The position numbers were made by a program, and so were the translations under genes. From Candidatus Latescibacterota bacterium (GTDB lineage Bacteria; Latescibacterota; UBA2968; UBA8231): a stretch of 34,068 nt of DNA. The stretch is taken from the NCBI GenBank assembly GCA_021295675.1, contig JAGWBY010000003.1, forward strand, positions 533 to 34,600. Reading direction: 5' to 3'. Shown piece by piece: positions 1-7,343 of the stretch. Under the pieces are notes generated by a model, which was not told the DNA's origin, ran no database searches, and worked only from the letters and a program-made list of their open reading frames with translations. Every line of letters starts with the position of its first letter. Within the stretch, counting starts at the first letter, position 1.

Positions 1-127
1 CGAAGCCAAATTCAAAGCCGCGGAAGAAGTGTTGCCACTCTTCTGGGAGCGAGCTAGGATCGCGCTGGTATTGCTCGTAGAGAGCCTCGATGTACTCGGC
101 GTTTTCGCTGTGCGTAGCAAATGACAT
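1..127 (-). CDS. sucA: 2-oxoglutarate dehydrogenase E1 component, N-terminal fragment
   Basis: This is the first 42 codons of a minus-strand gene that runs off the left edge of the window. The translation begins MSFATHSENAEYIEALYEQY and continues with RDPSSLPEEWQHFFRGF. That is the characteristic N-terminal segment of 2-oxoglutarate dehydrogenase E1 (the YIEELYEQYxxDPSSVPxEW signature), which helps anchor E1 to the E2 core. The full enzyme is a thiamine-diphosphate-dependent TCA-cycle decarboxylase in the cytoplasm. The start is supported by a GGAGG ribosome-binding site (CCTCC at 133-137 on the plus strand) five bases upstream of the ATG. It diverges from purL. The family call rests only on this short N-terminal piece, but the motif is distinctive. 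The alternative name odhA would fit equally well. Confidence 0.85.
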   Translation of the reverse strand, partial: MSFATHSENAEYIEALYEQYQRDPSSLPEEWQHFFRGFEFGF

Positions 128-167
128 AGGAACCTCCAGTTCCATGGGCTAGATTCTGAAGATAGAC

Positions 168-209
168 ATTATATACATAGGTGCAAAAATAAGCTCGGCG
201 TGCCGAGCT
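168..209 (-). promoter_or_regulatory. Candidate promoter and 18-bp palindromic operator upstream of sucA
   Basis: In the divergent sucA/purL spacer a perfect TATAAT reads on the minus strand at 173-168. About 17 bases upstream, where a -35 box would lie, is an 18-bp palindrome at 192-209 (AGCTCGGC-GT-GCCGAGCT) and no recognisable -35 hexamer. A palindrome over the -35 region suggests a repressor or activator site. Read on the minus strand it is also followed by TTATTTTTG, so a leader hairpin or attenuator is an alternative if transcription starts further upstream. Confidence 0.4.
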
Positions 210-275
210 CATCCTTGAGAGTATTCACGGCAGCGCCTACATTTTATTGAACCTTTTCCCTTTAGAAAGTATCCC

Positions 276-3200
276 ATGCTACTCGCCTTTGTCGGCCCCC
301 CGGCCCTGTCATCCCTCCGCCGCCGGTCGCTGCTAGCGCGCTGCCAGGATTGCGCGCCCGAAGTTGAAGATTTGACCGTCACGTACTTCTATGCCGTGCA
401 ATGTGCACGCGCCCTAGCTGACGATGAGATGGCGCGGCTCATGCGCATCCTCGACGTGGACGCAGCTCTGCCAGCGCGGGCGCACAACGAGGTGGCCATT
501 GGCCCGCGGCCGGGCACGACGTCTCCGTGGTCGAGCAAGGCTACGGACATCCTCAGAAACTGTGGCCTCGAATTCGTACATCGCGTCGAGCGCGGCACGC
601 TGTATGCCTTTGCCGCCGATACCGTGCCCAGTGCGGTTTTGCCGCTGCTCTACGACCGCATGATTGAGGCTCCGCTTGATTCCTTAGATACCCTCTTTCG
701 CCGCGTGGATCCCAAGCCACTGGTCCACATTTCGGTGCGGGCCGAGGGACGGGGTGCGCTCGTGGCCGCCAACCGCGAGATGGGCTTGGCCCTCTCGGAC
801 GAGGAGATCGACTACGCGTTGCACGCCTTTGCGGGCCGCGACCCGACCGACGTGGAGTTGATGATGTTCGCGGTGGTCAATTCCGAGCACTGCCGCCACA
901 AAATTTTCAATGCCGATTGGATCATCGACGGCCAGCGCGAGGCTCGCTCGCTCTTCGACATGATTCGCCACACGCACGCGGCCCACCCCCAAGGCACGGT
1001 TAAGGCGTATTCCGACAACGCCGGTGTGATCGAGGGCTTTGATGTACCGGTTTTTGGCCCGCAGCGAGACGAGGACTTTCGCTATGGGTACCGCCAGCGG
1101 CAGACCCACGTCTTGATCAAGGTTGAGACCCACAACCATCCCACTGCCATCGCGCCCTATCCCGGAGCTTCTACGGGAGTCGGGGGAGAGATCCGCGACG
1201 AGGGGGCGGCTGGCACGGGCGGCTGGTCGCAGGCGGGCCTGTGTGCCTTTTTTACCTCGCATCTGCGCCTGCCCGAGTTTGCCCAGCCGTGGGAAAAAGA
1301 GCGCGCCGCCTTCCCGGACCGCTTGGCTACCCCGCTCGCCATTATGACTGAAGGGCCGATTGGCGGCGCGGCCTTTGGCAACGAATTTGGCCGGCCCAAT
1401 ATCCTCGGGATGTTCCGCACCATGGAAGACGACAGCACTGGGGTGTGGCGCGGCTATCACAAGCCGATCATGGTCGCTGGCGGCGTCGGCCTCATCGACG
1501 CTGAGCACGTGGAAAAGAAAACTCCGGCGGCGGGCGATTGCGTCATCCAGCTCGGGGGGCCGGCTATGCTCATTGGCTTAGGCGGGGGCGCAGCTTCTAG
1601 CATGGACACGGGTGCCAACAGCGAGGACCTCGACTTTGCCTCGGTGCAGCGCGACAACCCCGAGATGCAGCGCCGCTGCCAAGAGCTGATCAGCCGCTGC
1701 ATATCGCTCGGTGCGGAAAATCCCATCATCAGCATCCACGATGTGGGGTGCCCGGAGTTGGTGGCAGATGTGGGGGCGCGCTTTGACTTGCGCGCCATTC
1801 ACAACGACGATCCGGGCATGAGTCCGATGCAGATTTGGAGCAATGAGGCGCAAGAGCGCTACGTGTTGGTGGTGGGCCGTGCTGATTTGAATCGCTTTGC
1901 CGAGCTGGCCACGCGCGAGCGCTGCCTGTTTGCGGTCATCGGCGAAATCACTGGCGATGGGACGCTGTCGCTCGACGACACGCTACTTGGCGGCAAGCCC
2001 ATCGACGGCCTCGACTTAGCGGTAATTTTGGGCAAGCCGCCCAAGATGGAGCGCTGCGCGAGGCGCAGCCAGCCCGTGCGGCAGCGCCTCGACTTAGGGG
2101 AGCCCTCGATAGCTGAGGCCGTTGAGCGCGTACTCCGCTTCCCTGCCGTAGCGGCTAAGACCTTCCTCATCACTATTGCCGACCGCACGGTTACTGGCTT
2201 GGTGGCCCGCGATCAGATGGTCGGTCCCTATCAGGTACCGGTCGCGGATTTGGCTCTGACTTGTCACTCTTTTCAGGGGTACACCGGGTCGGCCATGGTC
2301 ATGGGTGAGCGCACGCCGCTCGCCTTGGTGGATGCGTCGGCGTCCGGGCGCATGGCCATTGCCGAAGCCATCACCAACATTGCCGCGGCACACATTGGTC
2401 CAATTCACCGCATCAAGCTGTCGGGGAATTGGATGTGCGCTTGTGGGGAGGAGGGCGAAGACGCGGCTCTGTACGATACCGTGCGCGCAGTGGGGTTGGA
2501 GTTTTGCCCGGCGCTGGGAGTGTCGATTCCGGTGGGCAAAGACTCGCTGTCCATGCGGGCGGTGTGGGACGACGACGAGGGCACGGCGCACAAGGTGGTT
2601 GCGCCGTTGAGCTTGGTCGTCTCAGCCTTCGCACCGGTGGACGATGTGCGCCGCCACGCCACGCCCGACCTAAAGTGTGGTGGCGACACCGGACTGCTGC
2701 TCGTGGATTTGGGACGCAGGCAAAACCGCCTCGGCGGCTCTTGCCTCGCCCAAGCGTACAATCAAATTGGCAGCGAGGCCCCGGACGTGGATGCAGGTGA
2801 TGTGCGCGGCCTGTACGAGGCCGTGCAGACTTTGCTCGACCAAGATCTCGTGCTCGCGTACCACGACCGCTCCGATGGCGGCATCTTCGCTGCGGTGGTT
2901 GAGATGGCGTTTGCCGGCCGCTGCGGCGTGGAGTTGGAAATTGCCGCGCTGGGCCGCGACCCGCTCGCCGCGCTCTTTTGCGAGGAAGTGGGCGCTGTGC
3001 TCCAATATCGCGTTGAAGATGAAGAAGCTGTGTACAAGGTCTTTGCGGACCAGGGCATCGCCGATTTGGTGCATAGCGTGGGCCAGCCTGTTGACGGCTT
3101 GCATTTGCGCGTTTGCAGCGGTGGCGATCTCGTCTATGAAGCCCCACTGCTCGATCTCCACGCGGCGTGGGCTGAGTTGACGTATCGAATGCAGGCCCAC

Positions 3201-4097
3201 CGCGACGACCCGGACTGCGCTCGCGAGGAGTACGAGGCTCTTGGCGACGGCCAAGACCCGGGTCTGAACTTCCACTTGGCGCACGAAGTCGCTCCGACCA
3301 TAGGAGGGAAGGCGCGGCCCCGCGTGGCCGTGCTGCGGGAGCAGGGTATCAACGGTCAGGTGGAAATGGCCGCGGCTTTTGACGCCGCCGCCTGCGAGGC
3401 GGTTGACATGACTATGACCGACCTGTTGGAAGGCCGCGTCGAGTTGAGTTCGTTTCACGGGCTGGCTGCCTGCGGCGGCTTCAGTTACGGCGACGTGCTT
3501 GGGGCTGGGGCTGGCTGGGCGCGTTCGATTCTCTTCCACGACCGCCTGCGCGAGCAATTCGCCGCCTTCTTCGAGCGGCCGAATACCTTTTCCTTGGGAG
3601 TGTGCAATGGCTGCCAGATGCTGTCGCACCTCAAGGAGCTGATCCCAGGCGCGGCCAACTGGCCGCAATTTGTGCGCAATCGCTCCGAGCAGTTTGAGGC
3701 GCGGGTTGCCACCGTAGAGGTGCTGGAGAGCTGTTCGGTGCTCTTGCGCGGGATGGAAGGGTCGCGTTTGCCCATTGCGGTGGCGCACGGCGAGGGCCGC
3801 GTCCAATTTGGCGACGAGCGGGCAATGGAACGAGTGCGGATGGAAAATCAGCTTTGCTTGCGCTACGTGGATAACTATGGCGATCCGGCCAAACGCTATC
3901 CGTCCAACCCGAACGGCTCGCCCGACGGGTTGACGGCGCTGACCAGCGCCGATGGCCGCGCCACCATTATGATGCCGCACCCCGAGCGCGTCTTTCGCAA
4001 TATCCAGCTATCTTGGCGTCCGGCAAAGTGGACGGGCGAAGAAGGGCCGTGGCTGAAGCTATTTCAGAACGCCCGCGATTTTGCCGTCCAGAGCTAG
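276..4097 (+). CDS. purL: Phosphoribosylformylglycinamidine synthase, large single-chain type
   Basis: FGAM synthase catalyses step four of purine biosynthesis: FGAR + glutamine + ATP to FGAM, in the cytoplasm. At 1273 aa it matches the large proteobacterial-type PurL (about 1295 aa). In order it shows the N-terminal domain ([15 protein letters not shown] near residue 80), the first AIRS-like half ([33 protein letters not shown]), the second half ([18 protein letters not shown]) and a C-terminal glutaminase domain. The glutaminase has nucleophile Cys1110 in GVCNGCQ and the His1235/Glu1237 pair in PHPER. The start gives a family-like N terminus ([16 protein letters not shown]); only a weak SD (AGAAAG) precedes it. 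Oddity: after H488-D-V-G the family's Gly-rich AGGLSNA stretch is absent and the text continues CPELV, with a second small loss shortly after. The last 10 codons, including the stop, are duplicated at 30135-30164. Confidence 0.97.
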   Translation: MLLAFVGPPALSSLRRRSLLARCQDCAPEVEDLTVTYFYAVQCARALADDEMARLMRILDVDAALPARAHNEVAIGPRPGTTSPWSSKATDILRNCGLEFVHRVERGTLYAFAADTVPSAVLPLLYDRMIEAPLDSLDTLFRRVDPKPLVHISVRAEGRGALVAANREMGLALSDEEIDYALHAFAGRDPTDVELMMFAVVNSEHCRHKIFNADWIIDGQREARSLFDMIRHTHAAHPQGTVKAYSDNAGVIEGFDVPVFGPQRDEDFRYGYRQRQTHVLIKVETHNHPTAIAPYPGASTGVGGEIRDEGAAGTGGWSQAGLCAFFTSHLRLPEFAQPWEKERAAFPDRLATPLAIMTEGPIGGAAFGNEFGRPNILGMFRTMEDDSTGVWRGYHKPIMVAGGVGLIDAEHVEKKTPAAGDCVIQLGGPAMLIGLGGGAASSMDTGANSEDLDFASVQRDNPEMQRRCQELISRCISLGAENPIISIHDVGCPELVADVGARFDLRAIHNDDPGMSPMQIWSNEAQERYVLVVGRADLNRFAELATRERCLFAVIGEITGDGTLSLDDTLLGGKPIDGLDLAVILGKPPKMERCARRSQPVRQRLDLGEPSIAEAVERVLRFPAVAAKTFLITIADRTVTGLVARDQMVGPYQVPVADLALTCHSFQGYTGSAMVMGERTPLALVDASASGRMAIAEAITNIAAAHIGPIHRIKLSGNWMCACGEEGEDAALYDTVRAVGLEFCPALGVSIPVGKDSLSMRAVWDDDEGTAHKVVAPLSLVVSAFAPVDDVRRHATPDLKCGGDTGLLLVDLGRRQNRLGGSCLAQAYNQIGSEAPDVDAGDVRGLYEAVQTLLDQDLVLAYHDRSDGGIFAAVVEMAFAGRCGVELEIAALGRDPLAALFCEEVGAVLQYRVEDEEAVYKVFADQGIADLVHSVGQPVDGLHLRVCSGGDLVYEAPLLDLHAAWAELTYRMQAHRDDPDCAREEYEALGDGQDPGLNFHLAHEVAPTIGGKARPRVAVLREQGINGQVEMAAAFDAAACEAVDMTMTDLLEGRVELSSFHGLAACGGFSYGDVLGAGAGWARSILFHDRLREQFAAFFERPNTFSLGVCNGCQMLSHLKELIPGAANWPQFVRNRSEQFEARVATVEVLESCSVLLRGMEGSRLPIAVAHGEGRVQFGDERAMERVRMENQLCLRYVDNYGDPAKRYPSNPNGSPDGLTALTSADGRATIMMPHPERVFRNIQLSWRPAKWTGEEGPWLKLFQNARDFAVQS

Positions 4098-4103
4098 GTT
4101 GAC
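4068..4103 (+). repeat. purL 3'-end direct repeat, copy A (left island boundary)
   Basis: These 36 bases span the last codons of purL (NARDFAVQS and the TAG stop) plus six bases beyond. They match 30135-30170 in the same orientation at 33 of 36 positions, and the last 16 bases (CCAGAGCTAGGTTGAC) are identical. Similarity ends one base later (C versus G). Duplicated gene 3' ends flanking foreign DNA are typical of site-specific integration that regenerates the target gene. Calling this an attachment-site-like boundary is an inference. Confidence 0.7.
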
Positions 4104-4164
4104 CGCGATGTGTGACTTTTTTAAGCGCACGCTTCGATAGCCTCTGAGACCACGCCCCAACCCG

Positions 4165-5484
4165 TCAATAATCCTCGCAGCTGTGGTATCCAGAGCCGTA
4201 GTAATCGGTGATGTAGCTGACACCGTAGCGCCCGTGCACCGGCGGCTTTTCCTCGAACCAATGATCCTCGGGACAATTAGCTCCCACCACTTCTTCTACC
4301 GCCGGAAAGGACTGCTCAAAGCCGCCGGTGCCCGTGCTGACCACAGAGCGTATCTCGGGAAATGACACCAGCAGGGGCGGAGCCGCGCCTTCCTCGTTGT
4401 CCTCTTCTCCGGTGAGCAAAACAGTCTCGATCCCCTCGCGCTCGCAGGCCCTGACCGTGAGGGCGGTCTCCAAAAACCGCTGGCCCCGGAAGTCGGTGGT
4501 TACAATAGCTCCTTGGGCCCCTAAACTCTTGGCCAGCAAAGCAGCGCGCTCGGCCGCCATATCCTTCTCTCCTTGGGTGGTCCAATTCGTGCGCTGCACA
4601 ATGCAGCCTAGGAAGTTGCAACTCTCGCCGTGCCGCCGAGCGAGATTGACGACCGTTGGGTTGTTAGACAAATGCCAGCAGGTAGAGCGTCCAGAACCCA
4701 TGAAGAGGGCTCCGTCCATCATCTCCGTGGGGTAGAGCAGCCAAGGTGCCGAGAGCCTCGTCTGTCCGTATACCGAGGTGCCGCGCTGGGATCGCGGACC
4801 CACCTGCCACTCGTTGGACGCCAAATGGGTTATGAAGACAAAGCTGGGGAGGGCGGGATCTGTCGAGGTGAGATCGAATACTTCCAGTTCGGGCGGTTCC
4901 AACTCCGAGGTGATCTGGGCCAGCCGGTCCACTATCCTCAAGACCGCGGCTTGGACGGCCAGATGGCAGTCTTCCTCCTCACCTCGGGGATTTTCCAGCG
5001 TCACACAGACTAGGTTGAGTTCGTCGTACGGGGGTATATTTCCCGGGCCGGACATGTCGAGGAACCCGCCGCGGTTTTCCCGCGGAACACCTGCGCTTGC
5101 ACTCGGTTTTTGAGCCGTCTGCTTGGAACGCTGGCGCGCACTCGGTCCTAGAGGGCCGGCGTCGGTGCAGAGCGCGACGGCGATTTGGCCCAGCCGATGG
5201 GTCCGCCCCTGCCCCACGGCAGTGGCTGGCCGCCCGCACACTCCGGGGTAAAACATCCCCGGACCCGCCACTTTCACTTTGGGCTCGTATAGGTTCTGCA
5301 TTTTTACGATGCGCACGGATTCACTGGGCCGCACCAAGTCGATGCTCGCCGAGGGGATATCACCCCCTTGCAGGACGAGATCCAGCAACTCCTGCCTGTC
5401 GATCTCTAGCCGCCCGTCGTGCCAGCGGGTTTCCGACCCAAAACTCACCTCATCGACCGGAAAGGTACCTAGTTCAAGACGCAT
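4165..5484 (-). CDS. grdE: GrdE-like component B alpha/beta proprotein of a glycine/sarcosine/betaine reductase
   Basis: The 439-aa protein follows the GrdE/GrdG/GrdI family from end to end: MRLELG start, RPSESVRIV, EPKVKVAGPG, GEGRTH-like GQGRTH near residue 93, DMSGPG at 143-148, YPTEMMDGA near 251-259, and VVSTGTGG near the end. In clostridial complexes the proprotein is cut at a Cys (242 in Clostridium sticklandii, in an SGNCVSAC context) to give a pyruvoyl group that binds the amine substrate as a Schiff base. Here the aligned stretch is MGSGRSTC, so the pyruvoyl Cys corresponds to Gly265 and only the later Cys269 remains. There is also an extra stretch rich in S, A, Q, K and R before DMSGPG. 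The start at 5484 is chosen for the family N terminus and a GAGGAGG SD; it overlaps the grdB stop by 11 bases. It is the last gene of the long minus-strand run. Confidence 0.85.
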   Translation of the reverse strand: MRLELGTFPVDEVSFGSETRWHDGRLEIDRQELLDLVLQGGDIPSASIDLVRPSESVRIVKMQNLYEPKVKVAGPGMFYPGVCGRPATAVGQGRTHRLGQIAVALCTDAGPLGPSARQRSKQTAQKPSASAGVPRENRGGFLDMSGPGNIPPYDELNLVCVTLENPRGEEEDCHLAVQAAVLRIVDRLAQITSELEPPELEVFDLTSTDPALPSFVFITHLASNEWQVGPRSQRGTSVYGQTRLSAPWLLYPTEMMDGALFMGSGRSTCWHLSNNPTVVNLARRHGESCNFLGCIVQRTNWTTQGEKDMAAERAALLAKSLGAQGAIVTTDFRGQRFLETALTVRACEREGIETVLLTGEEDNEEGAAPPLLVSFPEIRSVVSTGTGGFEQSFPAVEEVVGANCPEDHWFEEKPPVHGRYGVSYITDYYGSGYHSCEDY

Positions 5485-6823
5485 GGATTCCCTCCTCGGC
5501 GGACGATGCGTCCGGATCGAATAGGGTGGGGCCGGCGACTTCGGTCTGCAGGGCCTGCAGAGCCGTTTCGACAATCCGGCGCATCAGTCGCCGATCGTTT
5601 TCCTCGTTCAAATTCGGATCGCCGCACACGTGCTCCACGCGCACCCCTCTCACCACCCGGCTCACTTCTACCGACAGAGGAATCATGGGAATAGCGCTTA
5701 CCACAGCCACGTTAATGCCCGCCCGGGCCAGTTCTTTGCTCATCGTCGCCCCGCAACGATTGCAACTGCCTCAGGTGGCCACCAGTAGCGCCGCTCGTAT
5801 CTGGGCTCTTTTGAACTCTTGGGCGATCTGCGCTCCCATCTGCTTGGCTTGGGAAACGGCAGTGCCGTTTCCCACTGTGGAGAAAAAGTGCGGATAAATC
5901 GCACCGATTTCCCCTTCTGCTTCCAATTCTCGCAAAACGGGCAACGGCAACACATAGCTGGGCTTTTTGGTGTTGAGGATGTGGGGGTTGAAGCCCCCGT
6001 GGACGGATTCCCAGTCCTCTATACTCAGCGCCTGCTGCCCTTCGATAGAGTAGCGAAAAGCCTCCTGAGCGAATCCAGAGACCTGTCCGTCGGGATTGCC
6101 CCGGGGCACCAATCCACCGCTGGTGACCAGTCCCAGAGTTACCTGTCCAAGATCCTTTACGGGCGGGGGCGGCGGCACGGTTTCGTACTGCTGGAGCAGT
6201 ACTTCTGATGGATAAGGTCGCTCGTGCACGCGGGCCTCCAGCATTTCGATCGCCCGCTCCCAACCAGGCTGTTGACGCACGACGGATCTTCTGAGGCCTG
6301 TGGGCAAATAGCCCTCCTTGGCCGCAGGGCCGAGTCCCTCGCCGCGAGCCAGCTTTGCGCCTAATTCGATCATGCGGGTGAGGATAGCCTGCATCTCCGT
6401 CGCCCGAGTACCCGTAGGTACGCACACCAGCTCTCGCCGGAAGGTAGTGTACCCCGGGTTCTCGGGGTACATGCCGGTGATGGCCGGGATGCCCGCCTCT
6501 TTAGCCACGGCGCACATCTGGGCGCACGCCACTCCGTAGCGCCCCGCGTCAAAGGCCGGGCCGGCGAGTACCAGATGCGGGGCGTAGTGTTCGAGGGCTT
6601 GGCGGGCGGCAACCGCCGCTTGTTCTCCTTCTTCGACGAAATAATTGTCGCCGCAGACAAACGTGGCCACCACGGTCCCGCGGTCGCCCAACATCTGCTG
6701 GACAGCACGGCCCGGCCCTACGGCACCTTCCTCGACCTGCAGGGGGATATTGGCGTGTTCCTCAGCACCGATGCCCCCGAAAAACTGATTCAGATAGTGG
6801 ACTACCCGCAGTGGTTCGACCAT
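5474..6823 (-). CDS. grdB: GrdB-like selenoprotein, component B gamma subunit (in-frame UGA read as Sec)
   Basis: A conventional ORF ends at TGA 5773-5771 after 350 residues, but the same frame stays open to 5474 and the product matches GrdB throughout. Landmarks are VVHYLNQFFGGIGAEE (7-22), CGDNYF, LAGPAFDAGRYGVACA, GMYPENPG, LVTSGGLVPRGNPD and STVGNGTAVS before the TGA. After it comes GSCNRCGATMSKELARAG, matching the clostridial U-G-T-C-T-R-C-G-A-T-M context. The full product is 449 aa with Sec351 and a UxxC pair (U351-G-S-C354). Family knowledge: the selenolate attacks the substrate bound by component B and forms a carboxymethyl-selenoether passed to GrdA. An 8-bp hairpin directly downstream can serve as bacterial SECIS. 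A GGGGTGA SD precedes the ATG. Substrate (glycine, sarcosine, betaine or other) cannot be told from sequence. Confidence 0.92.
5742..5760 (-). promoter_or_regulatory. Candidate bSECIS hairpin of grdB
   Basis: The mRNA ten bases 3' of the UGA (5773-5771) folds into an 8-bp stem, AUCGUUGC / GCGACGAU with one U-G wobble, closed by a GGG loop. The loop starts 19 bases after the UGA. Length, distance and a G at the loop start fit the bacterial SECIS pattern recognised by SelB, and the hairpin lies inside the reading frame as bacterial SECIS elements do. Confidence 0.7.
5771..5773 (-). other. Selenocysteine UGA codon of grdB (Sec351)
   Basis: An in-frame TGA sits between VAT and GSCNRCGAT, exactly at the catalytic Sec position of the GrdB family. 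The context U-G-S-C is the UGSC form rather than the U-G-T-C I recall for Clostridium. Conservation of the protein on both sides argues against a true stop or sequencing error. Confidence 0.9.
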
Positions 6824-6868
6824 AAATTCACCCCTAGATTCCGATAGACGGCACGAGGCCGGCTCATC

Positions 6869-7339
6869 CTAAAGAGTAGTGTTTCGTTGCCGCACTTCCC
6901 GCACGGCTTCCACGATGGCTTCGGCCTCGTCCATGACCATCTCGGCCACGCCTACTTCGGCCTCGTACACCGCGCTGTCCACGACCGCTTTGATCTCGGG
7001 CTCTATAATATGGTAGACCGGAAGTCCAAGGGCTTGACCGGCTAGGGCACCCGCCCAAGTCGGATCCCCTTCGGTCATGGTCAGGGCGTATAGCTTGCTG
7101 CTGTCTGCGGTCGGGGTGCCCAAAATGACGATGACATCGTCGCTGCCCGTGCGCTCAACGGTCCGTTTGATTTCCTCTTGACCTTCCAGGTCAACGCCGC
7201 CTGCGGCCGTTCACACAAAGCAATAGGTCACCTCTAGGACCACTTCGGCACCGGCGCTGCGGACGCAGTTCCCGATGCTCGTCCCCGGCACCCCATCCCG
7301 CTCGCCTAAGACGATTGTTTTTTTCCCTTGCAGTTCCAT
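6869..7339 (-). CDS. grdA: GrdA selenoprotein, reductase protein A (in-frame UGA read as Sec)
   Basis: The product is 156 aa when TGA 7213-7211 is read as Sec. It starts MELQGKKTIVLGERDGVPG, reaches the redox motif C40-F-V-U43 followed by TAAGG, and ends with GDPTWAGALAG, YHIIEPE and a short acidic-basic tail. GrdA is the small, family-defining selenoprotein (about 155-160 aa) shared by glycine, sarcosine and betaine reductases. It takes the carboxymethyl group onto its Sec and hands an acetyl thioester to component C; thioredoxin re-reduces it. A stop-codon-naive caller would see only the 84-aa C-terminal part starting at MGTPTADSS. The ATG lies four bases after grdC, with AGGAG inside the grdC end as its SD. 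A 6-bp SECIS-like hairpin follows the UGA. Confidence 0.95.
7178..7194 (-). promoter_or_regulatory. Candidate bSECIS hairpin of grdA
   Basis: Downstream of the Sec codon the mRNA contains UUGACC-UGGAA-GGUCAA, a perfect 6-bp stem with a 5-base loop that has G in its second position. The loop begins 23 bases after the UGA. Both values fit the bacterial SECIS pattern. The element lies in the coding sequence. Confidence 0.7.
7211..7213 (-). other. Selenocysteine UGA codon of grdA (Sec43)
   Basis: The TGA falls in CFV-TGA-TAAGG, matching the CxxU motif of GrdA (Sec44 in Clostridium). Homology continues on both sides in one frame, so it is read as Sec rather than stop. Confidence 0.93.
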
Positions 7340-7343
7340 CTGC

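Noticed and set aside
2670..3980. 436-aa open frame on the minus strand inside purL
   Set aside because: It is an antisense shadow of a GC-rich gene; composition is Arg/His/Ala-rich and no domain is recognisable, while the plus strand is unambiguous PurL.
4098..4164. Terminator between convergent purL and grdE
   Set aside because: AAGCG-CA-CGCTT has only a 5-bp stem with a 2-base loop and no U tail in either direction.
5474..5743. Separate 89-aa gene starting MSKELARAG
   Set aside because: It is the C-terminal part of grdB downstream of the Sec codon, in the same frame and continuing family homology.
6869..7123. Separate 84-aa gene starting MGTPTADSS
   Set aside because: It is the C-terminal part of grdA; the frame continues upstream through the Sec TGA to ATG 7339 with full GrdA homology.
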